Assembly (NCBI GenBank): GCA_963836735.1
Contig: CAWIKP010000026.1
Coordinates: 1 to 64,000, forward strand
Source of the DNA: JACCXG01 sp963836735
GTDB lineage: Bacteria > Acidobacteriota > Vicinamibacteria > Vicinamibacterales > 2-12-FULL-66-21
DNA length: 64,000 nt
Direction of reading: 5' to 3'
The position numbers and the translations under genes were made by a program. Below, piece after piece: positions 57,939 to 64,000 of the stretch. Position 1 is the first letter of the stretch; every line of letters begins with the position of its first letter. The notes under the pieces were generated by a model. The model did not search any database. It was not told the origin of the DNA and was given only the letters and a program-made list of their open reading frames with translations.

Positions 57939-58991
57939 TCACTGAATCGGTTTCGGTGGAACGCTGAACGCCTTCGTCGCCACCCGGCCGTCGGGCCCGA
58001 CCGGCCCCTGATCCTTCCCACCGATCGCTACGCGCACGGCGCCCGCATCGCCTGCCCTCACGACGAACTGCGACGCGGGATTCAGCGGAATGCGCGTATC
58101 CGGTGGCAGCTCCCGCTCGACCACCTTCTCGCCATCGACCGTTACTCGAATCCACACCTGCCGCAAGGTCGAGATCTCGGCGCGCGGCGGCAGAGCCGGG
58201 GCGGGTGCCGGCGTGGGAGCCGCCGCTGGCGGCGGTGCCGGTTGCGGCGCCGCGACCGGGGTTTCAGCGGCGGTTGAATCCGTCTGAGTGGTGTCGTCGC
58301 TGTTTCCGCGCAAGGCGAAGAACGCCACCGCGGCAATCGCCAGAACGGCCGCCACGCCAGCGACGGGCGGTATGCGCCTGCCGCTTCGACCGGGAGCCGT
58401 GAGCGCCGCTGGTACCGAACGCTGCTGCTGGCTCCCGAAGAGATCGCGTGCACCGAGTGGTCCCCTCTGCGCTTCCACCGGAAACGCGTCGACGCCAGAC
58501 GCGGATGTCCGATCCCAGTTATCGAGATCGAGTGCATCAGGAAGCTCTGAAGGCCGCTCCGATGGCAACACCGGCGGCAGCACCGGCATCGCCTCTCGTG
58601 CGATCCTGTCCTGCGGCGGCGCGGTCGGGAGCGGATTCGCGACCCGCGGCAGTTCGCGAGGGACGGGTGCGGGCGCAGGCGGCAGAACCTCCTGAACCGC
58701 GGCAGCGGCCGGCAGGACGGGCGCAGCGACAGGAGCAGGTGCCAAAGGAGCGCGTGCCAGAGGAGCAGGCGGCAGAGGAGCCGCGGCCACGGGGGCAGGC
58801 GGTCTCGGCGCCGGCGGAGGCTCCCTCATCGACGGCGGCGCGGGCTGTCGTTCGAACGAGCGGAGGAATCGATCGAACGCCTCGTTCGCCTCCTTGCGCC
58901 GGACCCGTGTTGCCTCGATTTTCTGCTGAAGCTCTTCGAGCTCGCGCAGCGCCCCGTCTTCCGAAAACGGCTGCTGATCGTTCTCAGTCAC
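57939..58991 (-). CDS. DUF4115 (RodZ C-terminal-like) membrane protein, proline-rich
   Basis: 350 residues. The N-terminal ~40 residues form a coiled coil (ALRELEELQQKIEATRVRRKEANEAFDRFL). A long Pro/Ala-rich linker follows, then a membrane segment (PPVAGVAAVLAIAAVAFFAL), a second Pro-rich linker, and a C-terminal domain LRQVWIRVTVDGEKVVERELPPDTRIPLNPASQFVVRAGDAG like RodZ DUF4115. No helix-turn-helix is present. It could couple a cytoplasmic partner to the cell-wall synthesis machinery. Its ATG at 58991 overlaps the stop of the upstream enolase-superfamily gene, so it is probably cotranscribed. Confidence 0.72.
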   Translation of the reverse strand: MTENDQQPFSEDGALRELEELQQKIEATRVRRKEANEAFDRFLRSFERQPAPPSMREPPPAPRPPAPVAAAPLPPAPLARAPLAPAPVAAPVLPAAAAVQEVLPPAPAPVPRELPRVANPLPTAPPQDRIAREAMPVLPPVLPSERPSELPDALDLDNWDRTSASGVDAFPVEAQRGPLGARDLFGSQQQRSVPAALTAPGRSGRRIPPVAGVAAVLAIAAVAFFALRGNSDDTTQTDSTAAETPVAAPQPAPPPAAAPTPAPAPALPPRAEISTLRQVWIRVTVDGEKVVERELPPDTRIPLNPASQFVVRAGDAGAVRVAIGGKDQGPVGPDGRVATKAFSVPPKPIQ

Positions 58992-60073
58992 GCCAGGAAC
59001 CTCCCCACCGCAGTTTCATCCCATTCAATCCCGCAGCCCACGGCGGCAGACGGCTGCGCCATGCCGTTGACCACCTGCAATGGCTCGCGCAGGATTGGAT
59101 TCCACCAGTCCGCGTATTCCAGCCAGTGAGCCGTCGGGGTCACCGCGAGCAGATGTGCGCTCACTTCCGGCCACAGGTGAGTGGAGACCCTGAGGCCATG
59201 CGCGTCGGCAAGAGCGGCGCCGGCGAGCCAGCCGGTCACGCCGCCGATCTTCATGGCGTCCAGCATCACGTAGTCCGAGGCCCCGGCGGCGATCGCATGC
59301 TGCATGTCGCGAACGCCCCACCAGTTTTCACCACACTGGATCGGCGTCCGCGCCTCGCGCGCGATCACCGCATGACCGCTGTAATCGTGCGCCATCGTCG
59401 GCTCCTCGACCCACTCGAGGCCCGCATCGTCCAGGACCCGCAGCCTTCTCACCGCGTCGGCCGGCGTGAGCGACTGGTTGTAGTCGACCATGATCGCCAC
59501 ACCGCTTCCAGCCGCGCTCCGAATCGCGCGGATGACGGCGACGTCTTCAGCGACCGTGGGGTATCCGATCTTTGCCTTGACACCGGTGAACCCGCGCGCC
59601 GCCCACGACTCCGCGATCTCGGCACAGCGGGCCGCCCCATCGTAGCCAATCGCGCCGTACGCCCGCACCGGAGTCGCGACGCCCCCGAGCAGTGAGGCCA
59701 TCGGCACGCCGTGGCAGTGCGCGAGCGCGTCCCACAGCGCCATGTCGATCCCCGCCAGTGCCATCCCGACCAGGCCCTGAGTGCCGAGCAGGCGGAACCG
59801 TGCGGCCAGACGTCGCGACAGCTCGGCCGGCGCGAGCGGCTGCCCGACGATCAACGGCGCCATGTTCTGCATCAGGTCGGCAGTGGGCTCGAGCGCCGCG
59901 GCGGTGTAGGTGAACACGATGCTGCGTCCGATCGTGCCGCCGTCCACGGTGACATCGGCCAGCACCAGCGGCGACTCGGAGACGACACCGCTGGCGGTCT
60001 GGTGCGGCTCCGGCATCGGCACGCGGACCGCACGAACACGAAGCTGTCGGATCGCCGGAGTCGAGGGCGACAT
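58988..60073 (-). CDS. Mandelate racemase / muconate-lactonising enzyme family protein
   Basis: 361 residues. Enolase-superfamily hallmarks: catalytic KxK in FTGVKAKIGY; metal ligands in IMVDYNQS, WVEEPT and IQCGEN; and the distal histidine in STHLWPEVSAHLL. Presence of both KxK and the His places it in the mandelate-racemase subgroup, which handles alpha-hydroxy or sugar acids, not muconate. The substrate is unknown. It is followed by a DUF4115 gene and preceded by a sugar isomerase/epimerase in the same direction, suggesting sugar-acid breakdown. Confidence 0.87.
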   Translation of the reverse strand: MSPSTPAIRQLRVRAVRVPMPEPHQTASGVVSESPLVLADVTVDGGTIGRSIVFTYTAAALEPTADLMQNMAPLIVGQPLAPAELSRRLAARFRLLGTQGLVGMALAGIDMALWDALAHCHGVPMASLLGGVATPVRAYGAIGYDGAARCAEIAESWAARGFTGVKAKIGYPTVAEDVAVIRAIRSAAGSGVAIMVDYNQSLTPADAVRRLRVLDDAGLEWVEEPTMAHDYSGHAVIAREARTPIQCGENWWGVRDMQHAIAAGASDYVMLDAMKIGGVTGWLAGAALADAHGLRVSTHLWPEVSAHLLAVTPTAHWLEYADWWNPILREPLQVVNGMAQPSAAVGCGIEWDETAVGRFLA

Positions 60074-60095
60074 CGCTCGCGCGTAGTATGAACGC

Positions 60096-60989
60096 CTAGG
60101 CAGCGGGCGCGGCGAAGTATTGCGCCCGCTTCCGTTTCAGGAACTCGGCCGAGCGGGCGATCTCATCCAGGCCGTTCATGCCGTCTTCTATCGAGATCCA
60201 GCCGTCGAAGCCGGCACCGGCGAGAATCCGGAAGATCGCGTCGTAGTCGTTCATGCCCTGCCCGGTCTCGCCGTGCTTCAGCGCCGCGGCGTAGCCGGTC
60301 GCCCCATCGCCGGTCCGCAGATCGTCGAGGGTCGCGCCGGGCGCCAGGTAGCGATCCGACGCGTGCATCGTGACCACACGACGGCTGACCTTCTCGAGGA
60401 AGGCGACGGGATCGAAGCCGCCGACCACGGCGTTCGACGGATCGTACTGCACGCCGAAATGCGGCGAATCGATCTGCTCGATGATCTCCAGGAAGATGTC
60501 CTCGGGCTGCGCGAACTCGGGGAAGCGCCAGGTGCCGTCTTTGTAGTGGTTCTCCATGCACAACACGACGTCGCGCTGCTCGGCATACTCGAGCGAGCGG
60601 GTGATGCCGTCGAGCGTGCGGGCGATCCCCTCGGCGCGGCTCATGCCCTGATACCGCTGTCCACTCAGCGTGCGGCAATGCCGCGCGCCGAGCTTGACGG
60701 TGAGATCGATGGCCGCCTTCTGGCGCTCGACCTGCCGGCGGCGCTCATCGGCATCGGGATGCGTGAAGTCCGGGGAGAAACAGAGCATCGACGTCACCTG
60801 CCCTGTCTCCTGCATCACCCGCACGATCGGATCGACATCGCGCGGCTCGAAGCTCCGAAACCAGCCATCGTAATGCTCGACCCCTTCCCCGCCGAGCGTG
60901 GCCGCGTCGCGAATCCACTGCTCGAAGGATCGCGTGCCGCTGACAAGCTCGTCGAAATAGCACTTGGGAAAGACGGAAATGCGGGGCAT
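60096..60989 (-). CDS. Sugar phosphate isomerase/epimerase family protein (xylose isomerase-like TIM barrel)
   Basis: 297 residues. It belongs to the AP_endonuc_2 fold: MPRISVFPKCYFDELVSGTRSFEQWI at the start, GVEHYDGWFRSF, LCFSPDFTHPD, VVLCMENHYKDGTW (metal glutamate), GVQYDPSNAV (metal aspartate), HASDRY (histidine) and WISIEDGMNG (glutamate near the C-terminus). These ligands fit a divalent-metal sugar isomerase or epimerase. Its stop is 22 bp from the start of the enolase-superfamily gene, so the two probably form one operon. The exact sugar is unknown. Confidence 0.82.
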   Translation of the reverse strand: MPRISVFPKCYFDELVSGTRSFEQWIRDAATLGGEGVEHYDGWFRSFEPRDVDPIVRVMQETGQVTSMLCFSPDFTHPDADERRRQVERQKAAIDLTVKLGARHCRTLSGQRYQGMSRAEGIARTLDGITRSLEYAEQRDVVLCMENHYKDGTWRFPEFAQPEDIFLEIIEQIDSPHFGVQYDPSNAVVGGFDPVAFLEKVSRRVVTMHASDRYLAPGATLDDLRTGDGATGYAAALKHGETGQGMNDYDAIFRILAGAGFDGWISIEDGMNGLDEIARSAEFLKRKRAQYFAAPAA

Positions 60990-61035
60990 CCGGGCATTCT
61001 AGTCTGACTGCGAACCGGCCATAAGACGCCTGTCT

Positions 61036-61221
61036 TAAGCCGCCTGCGGCGCCGAGGCACGAAGGCACGGGGCTCACGGAGAAGAGCAGATCTCTTCGAC
61101 GGATTGCGATCCGTTGATGGCGCCGCCATCAACGGGAAGAACCTGGCGATAGTGGCCGGTTGCTTCGTGAACCTCCGTGCCCTCCGTGGCTCCGTGCCTC
61201 GGGCGCCGAAGGCGCCTTTGA
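61036..61221. repeat. Long intergenic palindrome J (GGCACGGA words)
   Basis: Arms of about 46 bp (left 61036-61081, with GCCGAGGCACGAAGGCACGG; right 61173-61221, with CTCCGTGGCTCCGTGCCTCG) face each other. A second perfect dyad CCGTTGATGGCG/CGCCATCAACGG sits in the middle (61114-61138). It lies between the NCS1 transporter end and the isomerase start. A TCGTC-rich low-complexity patch follows to 61275. No gene is seen in 60990-61304. Confidence 0.8.
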
Positions 61222-61304
61222 TTTGAACCGTCGTGTCGTCGTGACGTCGTCTCGTCGCCTCGTCGTTCCACTGCGAAGCGGAATCGTGACCTGTTCAGGC
61301 GTAG

Positions 61305-62789
61305 TTACTTCTCTGCCCGATCACGCATCAGCACCAGGTAGATCGCCCCGCTCAGCACGAACGTCACGAACCACGCATACGTGTAGAGGGTGTCGAAGAC
61401 CCCCGGATTCGCGACCGCGCCGCCGGGTGTGGTCGCGGCGCGGATGAAGCCGGGGACCACCGGCATGATGGCGGCGATGAGCGCCACGATCGCCCGAGGG
61501 TTCACGCCGCTCGTGTACGAGTAGCGCCCGTCGACCCTGAAGAGATCCACGAGCGACAGGTGACGCCGGCGCAGCAGCCAGTAATCGGTGATGAGCACGC
61601 CGCCGATGGCGCCCATCAGGCTCGAGTAGCCCACCAGCCACGTGAAAATGTACGCCGCCGCGTCGGCGTAGAGTTTCCACGGCATCATCACGATCCCGAG
61701 GACGGCGGTAATCAATCCGCCGCCGACATAGTTGATCCGCCGCGGCGCGAGGCTGGAGAAGTCGTTGGCCGGCGACACCACGTTGGCCGCCATGTTGGTC
61801 GTCAGCTGCGCGACGAGCACGATCAGCGCGCCAAGGATGATGATGGCGGGAGAGCCGATCCTGGCGATCAGGACGACGGGATCCCAGATCGCTTCTCCAT
61901 AAATCACGATCGTCGCGCTGGTGACGGCGACGCCGATGAAGGCAAAAGCTGTCATCGTGGCCGGCAGGCCCATGGCCTGGCCCAGCACCTGCGAGCGCTG
62001 GCTGCGAGCGTAGCGGGTGAAGTCGGGGATGTTCAGGCTGAGCGTCGCCCAGTACCCGATGTTGGCCGTCAGCGCGGCGGGAAAGAGTTGCCAGAACGGC
62101 AGGTGGACCGCCTGCAGCCGCGAGGATTCAGCCAGGATGTGTCCGAGGCCGCCACCCCGCCGCACCGCCCAGATCAGCAGCAGCGCGCCGCCCGCGAGCA
62201 GCAGCGGCGCCGACCAGCTCTCGAGCTTTTTGATCCCTTCGAGCCCGTGAATGATGATCGCGACCTGCACCAGCCAGAACGCCGCGAACGCTATCCACAC
62301 GGCGGCTCCGCCAAGCCCGCGCCAGCCAGGCCAGGCCGCCGCGAGCAGCGTGTCGAGCGCGAGGCCGCCGATCCAGGTCTGAATCCCGAACCATCCGCAC
62401 GCCACCAGGGCCCGCAGTATTGCCGGCACGTTCGCGCCGCGCACGCCAAAGCTGGCGCGGCACAGCACTGGAAACGACACGCCGTACTTCGTGCCGGCGT
62501 GCGCGTTCAGCACCATCGGAACGAGGACGATGGTGTTGCCGAGGAGGATGGTGACCATCGCCTGCCACCAGGTCATGCCCTGCTGCATCAGGCCCGATGC
62601 CAGCGTGTAGGTGGTGATGACCACGCTCATCCCGATCCAGAGCGCGGCGATGTGATAGGTGGACCAGGTGCGCCGCGACAGCGGGGTCGGCGCGAGGTCG
62701 GGGTTCCAGAGCGGGCTGTGGGAAACGTCCTCGGCGAGCTCGACTACGTCCTGCTCGCGAGGGATCGCTCGATTCGTGGATCTCCTCAA
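61305..62789 (-). CDS. NCS1-family nucleobase/cation symporter
   Basis: 494 residues with about 12 membrane segments. LSRRTWSTYHIAALWIGMSVVITTYTLASGLMQQGMTWW, LVPMVLNAHAGTKYGVSFPVLCRASFGVRGANVPA and NIPDFTRYARSQRSQVLGQAMGLP match the uracil/allantoin/hydantoin NCS1 group. Transport of a nucleobase or hydantoin is likely. The TTG start at 62789 overlaps the stop of the upstream PreA-like gene, so uptake and degradation are coupled. The palindrome J gap separates it from the isomerase gene. Confidence 0.9.
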   Translation of the reverse strand: MRRSTNRAIPREQDVVELAEDVSHSPLWNPDLAPTPLSRRTWSTYHIAALWIGMSVVITTYTLASGLMQQGMTWWQAMVTILLGNTIVLVPMVLNAHAGTKYGVSFPVLCRASFGVRGANVPAILRALVACGWFGIQTWIGGLALDTLLAAAWPGWRGLGGAAVWIAFAAFWLVQVAIIIHGLEGIKKLESWSAPLLLAGGALLLIWAVRRGGGLGHILAESSRLQAVHLPFWQLFPAALTANIGYWATLSLNIPDFTRYARSQRSQVLGQAMGLPATMTAFAFIGVAVTSATIVIYGEAIWDPVVLIARIGSPAIIILGALIVLVAQLTTNMAANVVSPANDFSSLAPRRINYVGGGLITAVLGIVMMPWKLYADAAAYIFTWLVGYSSLMGAIGGVLITDYWLLRRRHLSLVDLFRVDGRYSYTSGVNPRAIVALIAAIMPVVPGFIRAATTPGGAVANPGVFDTLYTYAWFVTFVLSGAIYLVLMRDRAEK

Positions 62790-63922
62790 CGCGGCACTGG
62801 CGCGTCAACATTGGGCGTCTGCGACGCGGCATATCCTTCCGCGTCGTACCCGCCGCGGTAGGCCTCTCCCTCTGGCCGTCTGATCCTGGAGTGCGCCACG
62901 ACCCGATCGCGCCTGATGCCGCGGAAGTCCTCGAGCGCCTGCCAGCCGTTGCGGTCCATCACCTCCTGCATTCCGGCCTTGAGCCGCTGGATGATGTTCG
63001 GTCCGATGGCGTGATCGAGCATGGCGGCGGTGCACACCTGGACGGTGCCGCAGCCAAGGAGGAAGTAGTTCAGCGCCTGAGTGAAATCGGCAATGCCTCC
63101 GATGCCCGAGAACGAGTTCGCGGGAAATGCCTGGGTGAGCTGCGACATTTTCGCGAGCGAGAGCGGCAGGATCGCCGGACCGCCAAGGCCGCCCGACGAG
63201 ACCAGGCCGTCGACGTTGACTTCGAATTCGAGGGTCTGCGGATCGAACAGCGGCAGCGAGGGAAAGGTGTTGGACGAGGTGATGGCGTCGGCGCCGCCGA
63301 GGAACGCGCCGCGCGCTTCGACGACGATGTCGGTCGTCGACGGGGTGAGCTTGGCCCAGACCGGCACGCGCGCCACTTCCTTGACGACCTGCGCGACGAT
63401 CGAGATGAGCTCGGTGTCCTTGCCGATATTGGAGCCCATGTCCTTTCTGTCCATGTGCGGGCAGGACAGGTTCAGCTCCAGCGCATCCGCCCCTTCGTCC
63501 TGACAGGCCGTGGCCAGCGTCTGCCACTTCGCCAGCTCCTGGTCGCTGCCCGATCCGGCCATGATCGACGCCACCAGGATGCGGTCCGGATGCGCCTGCT
63601 TGATTCGCGAGATGCGCGGGATCCACCAGTCGAGCGGTTTGTCCGAGATGAGCTCCCAGTTCCACGACGAATGGAGCGCGGTGCCCGGCCGCTTCTGCAT
63701 CGACAGCTGCGCAGAATCCGGCGTGGCGCGGAGGAACTTGGTCTTGGGCCCGGCGACGTTGATGACCGGGTGCAGCCCGATCGTCTTGGTCACCACGCCG
63801 CCCCACCCCGCCTCGAACGCCCGCATGATGTTGGCGTCCGACTCGGTCGGCGGCGCGGACGCAAGCAGGAAGGGATTCTCGAAGCGGAGCCCCGTGAACG
63901 TCACGCTCAACTGGCTGGCCAT
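62786..63922 (-). CDS. preA: PreA-like dihydropyrimidine dehydrogenase subunit (Fe-S tail absent)
   Basis: 378 residues. The FMN-binding barrel is close to PreA/DHPD: LRFENPFLLASAPPTESDANI, GWGGVVTKTIGLHP, LELNLSCPH (catalytic cysteine), VWAKLTPSTTDIVVEA, SSNTFPSLPLFD, FSGIGGIADFTQALNYFLLGCGTVQVCTAAM. It reduces uracil or thymine to the dihydro form. E. coli PreA ends in two CxxCxxC clusters; here the end is EGYAASQTPNVDAPVPR without any. No PreT-like partner lies inside the window; it may be upstream. The ATG at 63922 is well placed. Confidence 0.83.
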   Translation of the reverse strand: MASQLSVTFTGLRFENPFLLASAPPTESDANIMRAFEAGWGGVVTKTIGLHPVINVAGPKTKFLRATPDSAQLSMQKRPGTALHSSWNWELISDKPLDWWIPRISRIKQAHPDRILVASIMAGSGSDQELAKWQTLATACQDEGADALELNLSCPHMDRKDMGSNIGKDTELISIVAQVVKEVARVPVWAKLTPSTTDIVVEARGAFLGGADAITSSNTFPSLPLFDPQTLEFEVNVDGLVSSGGLGGPAILPLSLAKMSQLTQAFPANSFSGIGGIADFTQALNYFLLGCGTVQVCTAAMLDHAIGPNIIQRLKAGMQEVMDRNGWQALEDFRGIRRDRVVAHSRIRRPEGEAYRGGYDAEGYAASQTPNVDAPVPR

Positions 63923-63957
63923 CGTGTCCCTCTTTGTTGGAATGCGCTTACTATACT

Positions 63958-64000
63958 CCCGCTCGCGGTTCGCGATTCGCGGGTTCGCGGGTTCGCAAGC
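63958..64000. repeat. GGTTCGCG-word array cut by the window edge
   Basis: CGCTCGCGGTTCGCGATTCG and repeated GCGGGTTC words just upstream of preA resemble one arm of the palindrome family. A related patch lies near 51465-51497. The other arm, if present, is beyond the window. Confidence 0.5.

Overview
The window is high-GC bacterial chromosome that looks like Acidobacteriota, probably near class Vicinamibacteria. The evidence is three very large FtsX/MacB-type permeases of the acidobacterial 'ADOP' kind (one with its PadR regulator and prefix domain), two PknB-like Ser/Thr kinases carrying C-terminal beta-propellers, a TIGR02999-type ECF sigma factor, a BlaI/BlaR1 pair with TonB domains, a LolA-like secreted protein, and M28 and PepT peptidases. 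This is inference from gene content; no rRNA or tRNA gene was seen.

Layout. 0-9.3 kb: signalling block with a winged-helix/FHA regulator divergent from a Ser/Thr kinase, a di-heme cytochrome c peroxidase, a Uma2-type protein, and an ECF sigma factor divergent from a second Ser/Thr kinase. 9.3-20 kb: DUF1059 miniprotein, SARP-like regulator, degraded amidohydrolase tail, large GAF/PAS histidine kinase, HAD phosphatase, IMPDH/GMPR-family enzyme, Nudix hydrolase, ADOP permease, pseudouridine synthase. 20-29.5 kb: ferritin, M28 peptidase, arginine decarboxylase, LytS/LytTR pair, pseudo-receiver, LolA-like protein, GlsB-like membrane protein, Ogt. 29.5-41.2 kb: PadR-ADOP operon, then PBP1C and a giant alpha-2-macroglobulin. 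41.4-55.9 kb: HTH/RDD membrane protein, Fe-S cluster protein, PepT, BlaR1-TonB/BlaI, XthA, two uncharacterised genes, ADOP permease, GlnRS, PQQ-propeller protein, Dam methylase. 56-64 kb: receiver-PilZ protein, secreted SAM methyltransferase, DUF4115 membrane protein, and a minus-strand catabolic cluster (enolase-superfamily enzyme, sugar isomerase/epimerase, NCS1 permease, PreA-like dihydropyrimidine dehydrogenase).

The most striking non-coding signal is a set of at least eleven long intergenic palindromes (about 70-220 bp). Their arms are arrays of 7-9-nt words such as AACTCCC, AAATCCC, GAGCCCC, TTGCCAACA or GGCACGGA. Many start within a few bases of a stop codon and some fill the whole gap between convergent genes. 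Three copies (near 19.1, 32.6 and 56.7 kb) share a conserved nested core hairpin, so they form a real repeat family; the others share the architecture with different words.

Sequence quality is uneven. At least eleven genes are broken by small frameshifts clustered at about 0.6-9.2, 20-21.3, 25, 33-39.5 and 55 kb, while long stretches between are intact. At each site examined closely, removing one inserted base restores the family motif, which points to insertion-type sequencing or assembly error rather than decay. Coordinates for those genes give the whole restored gene.
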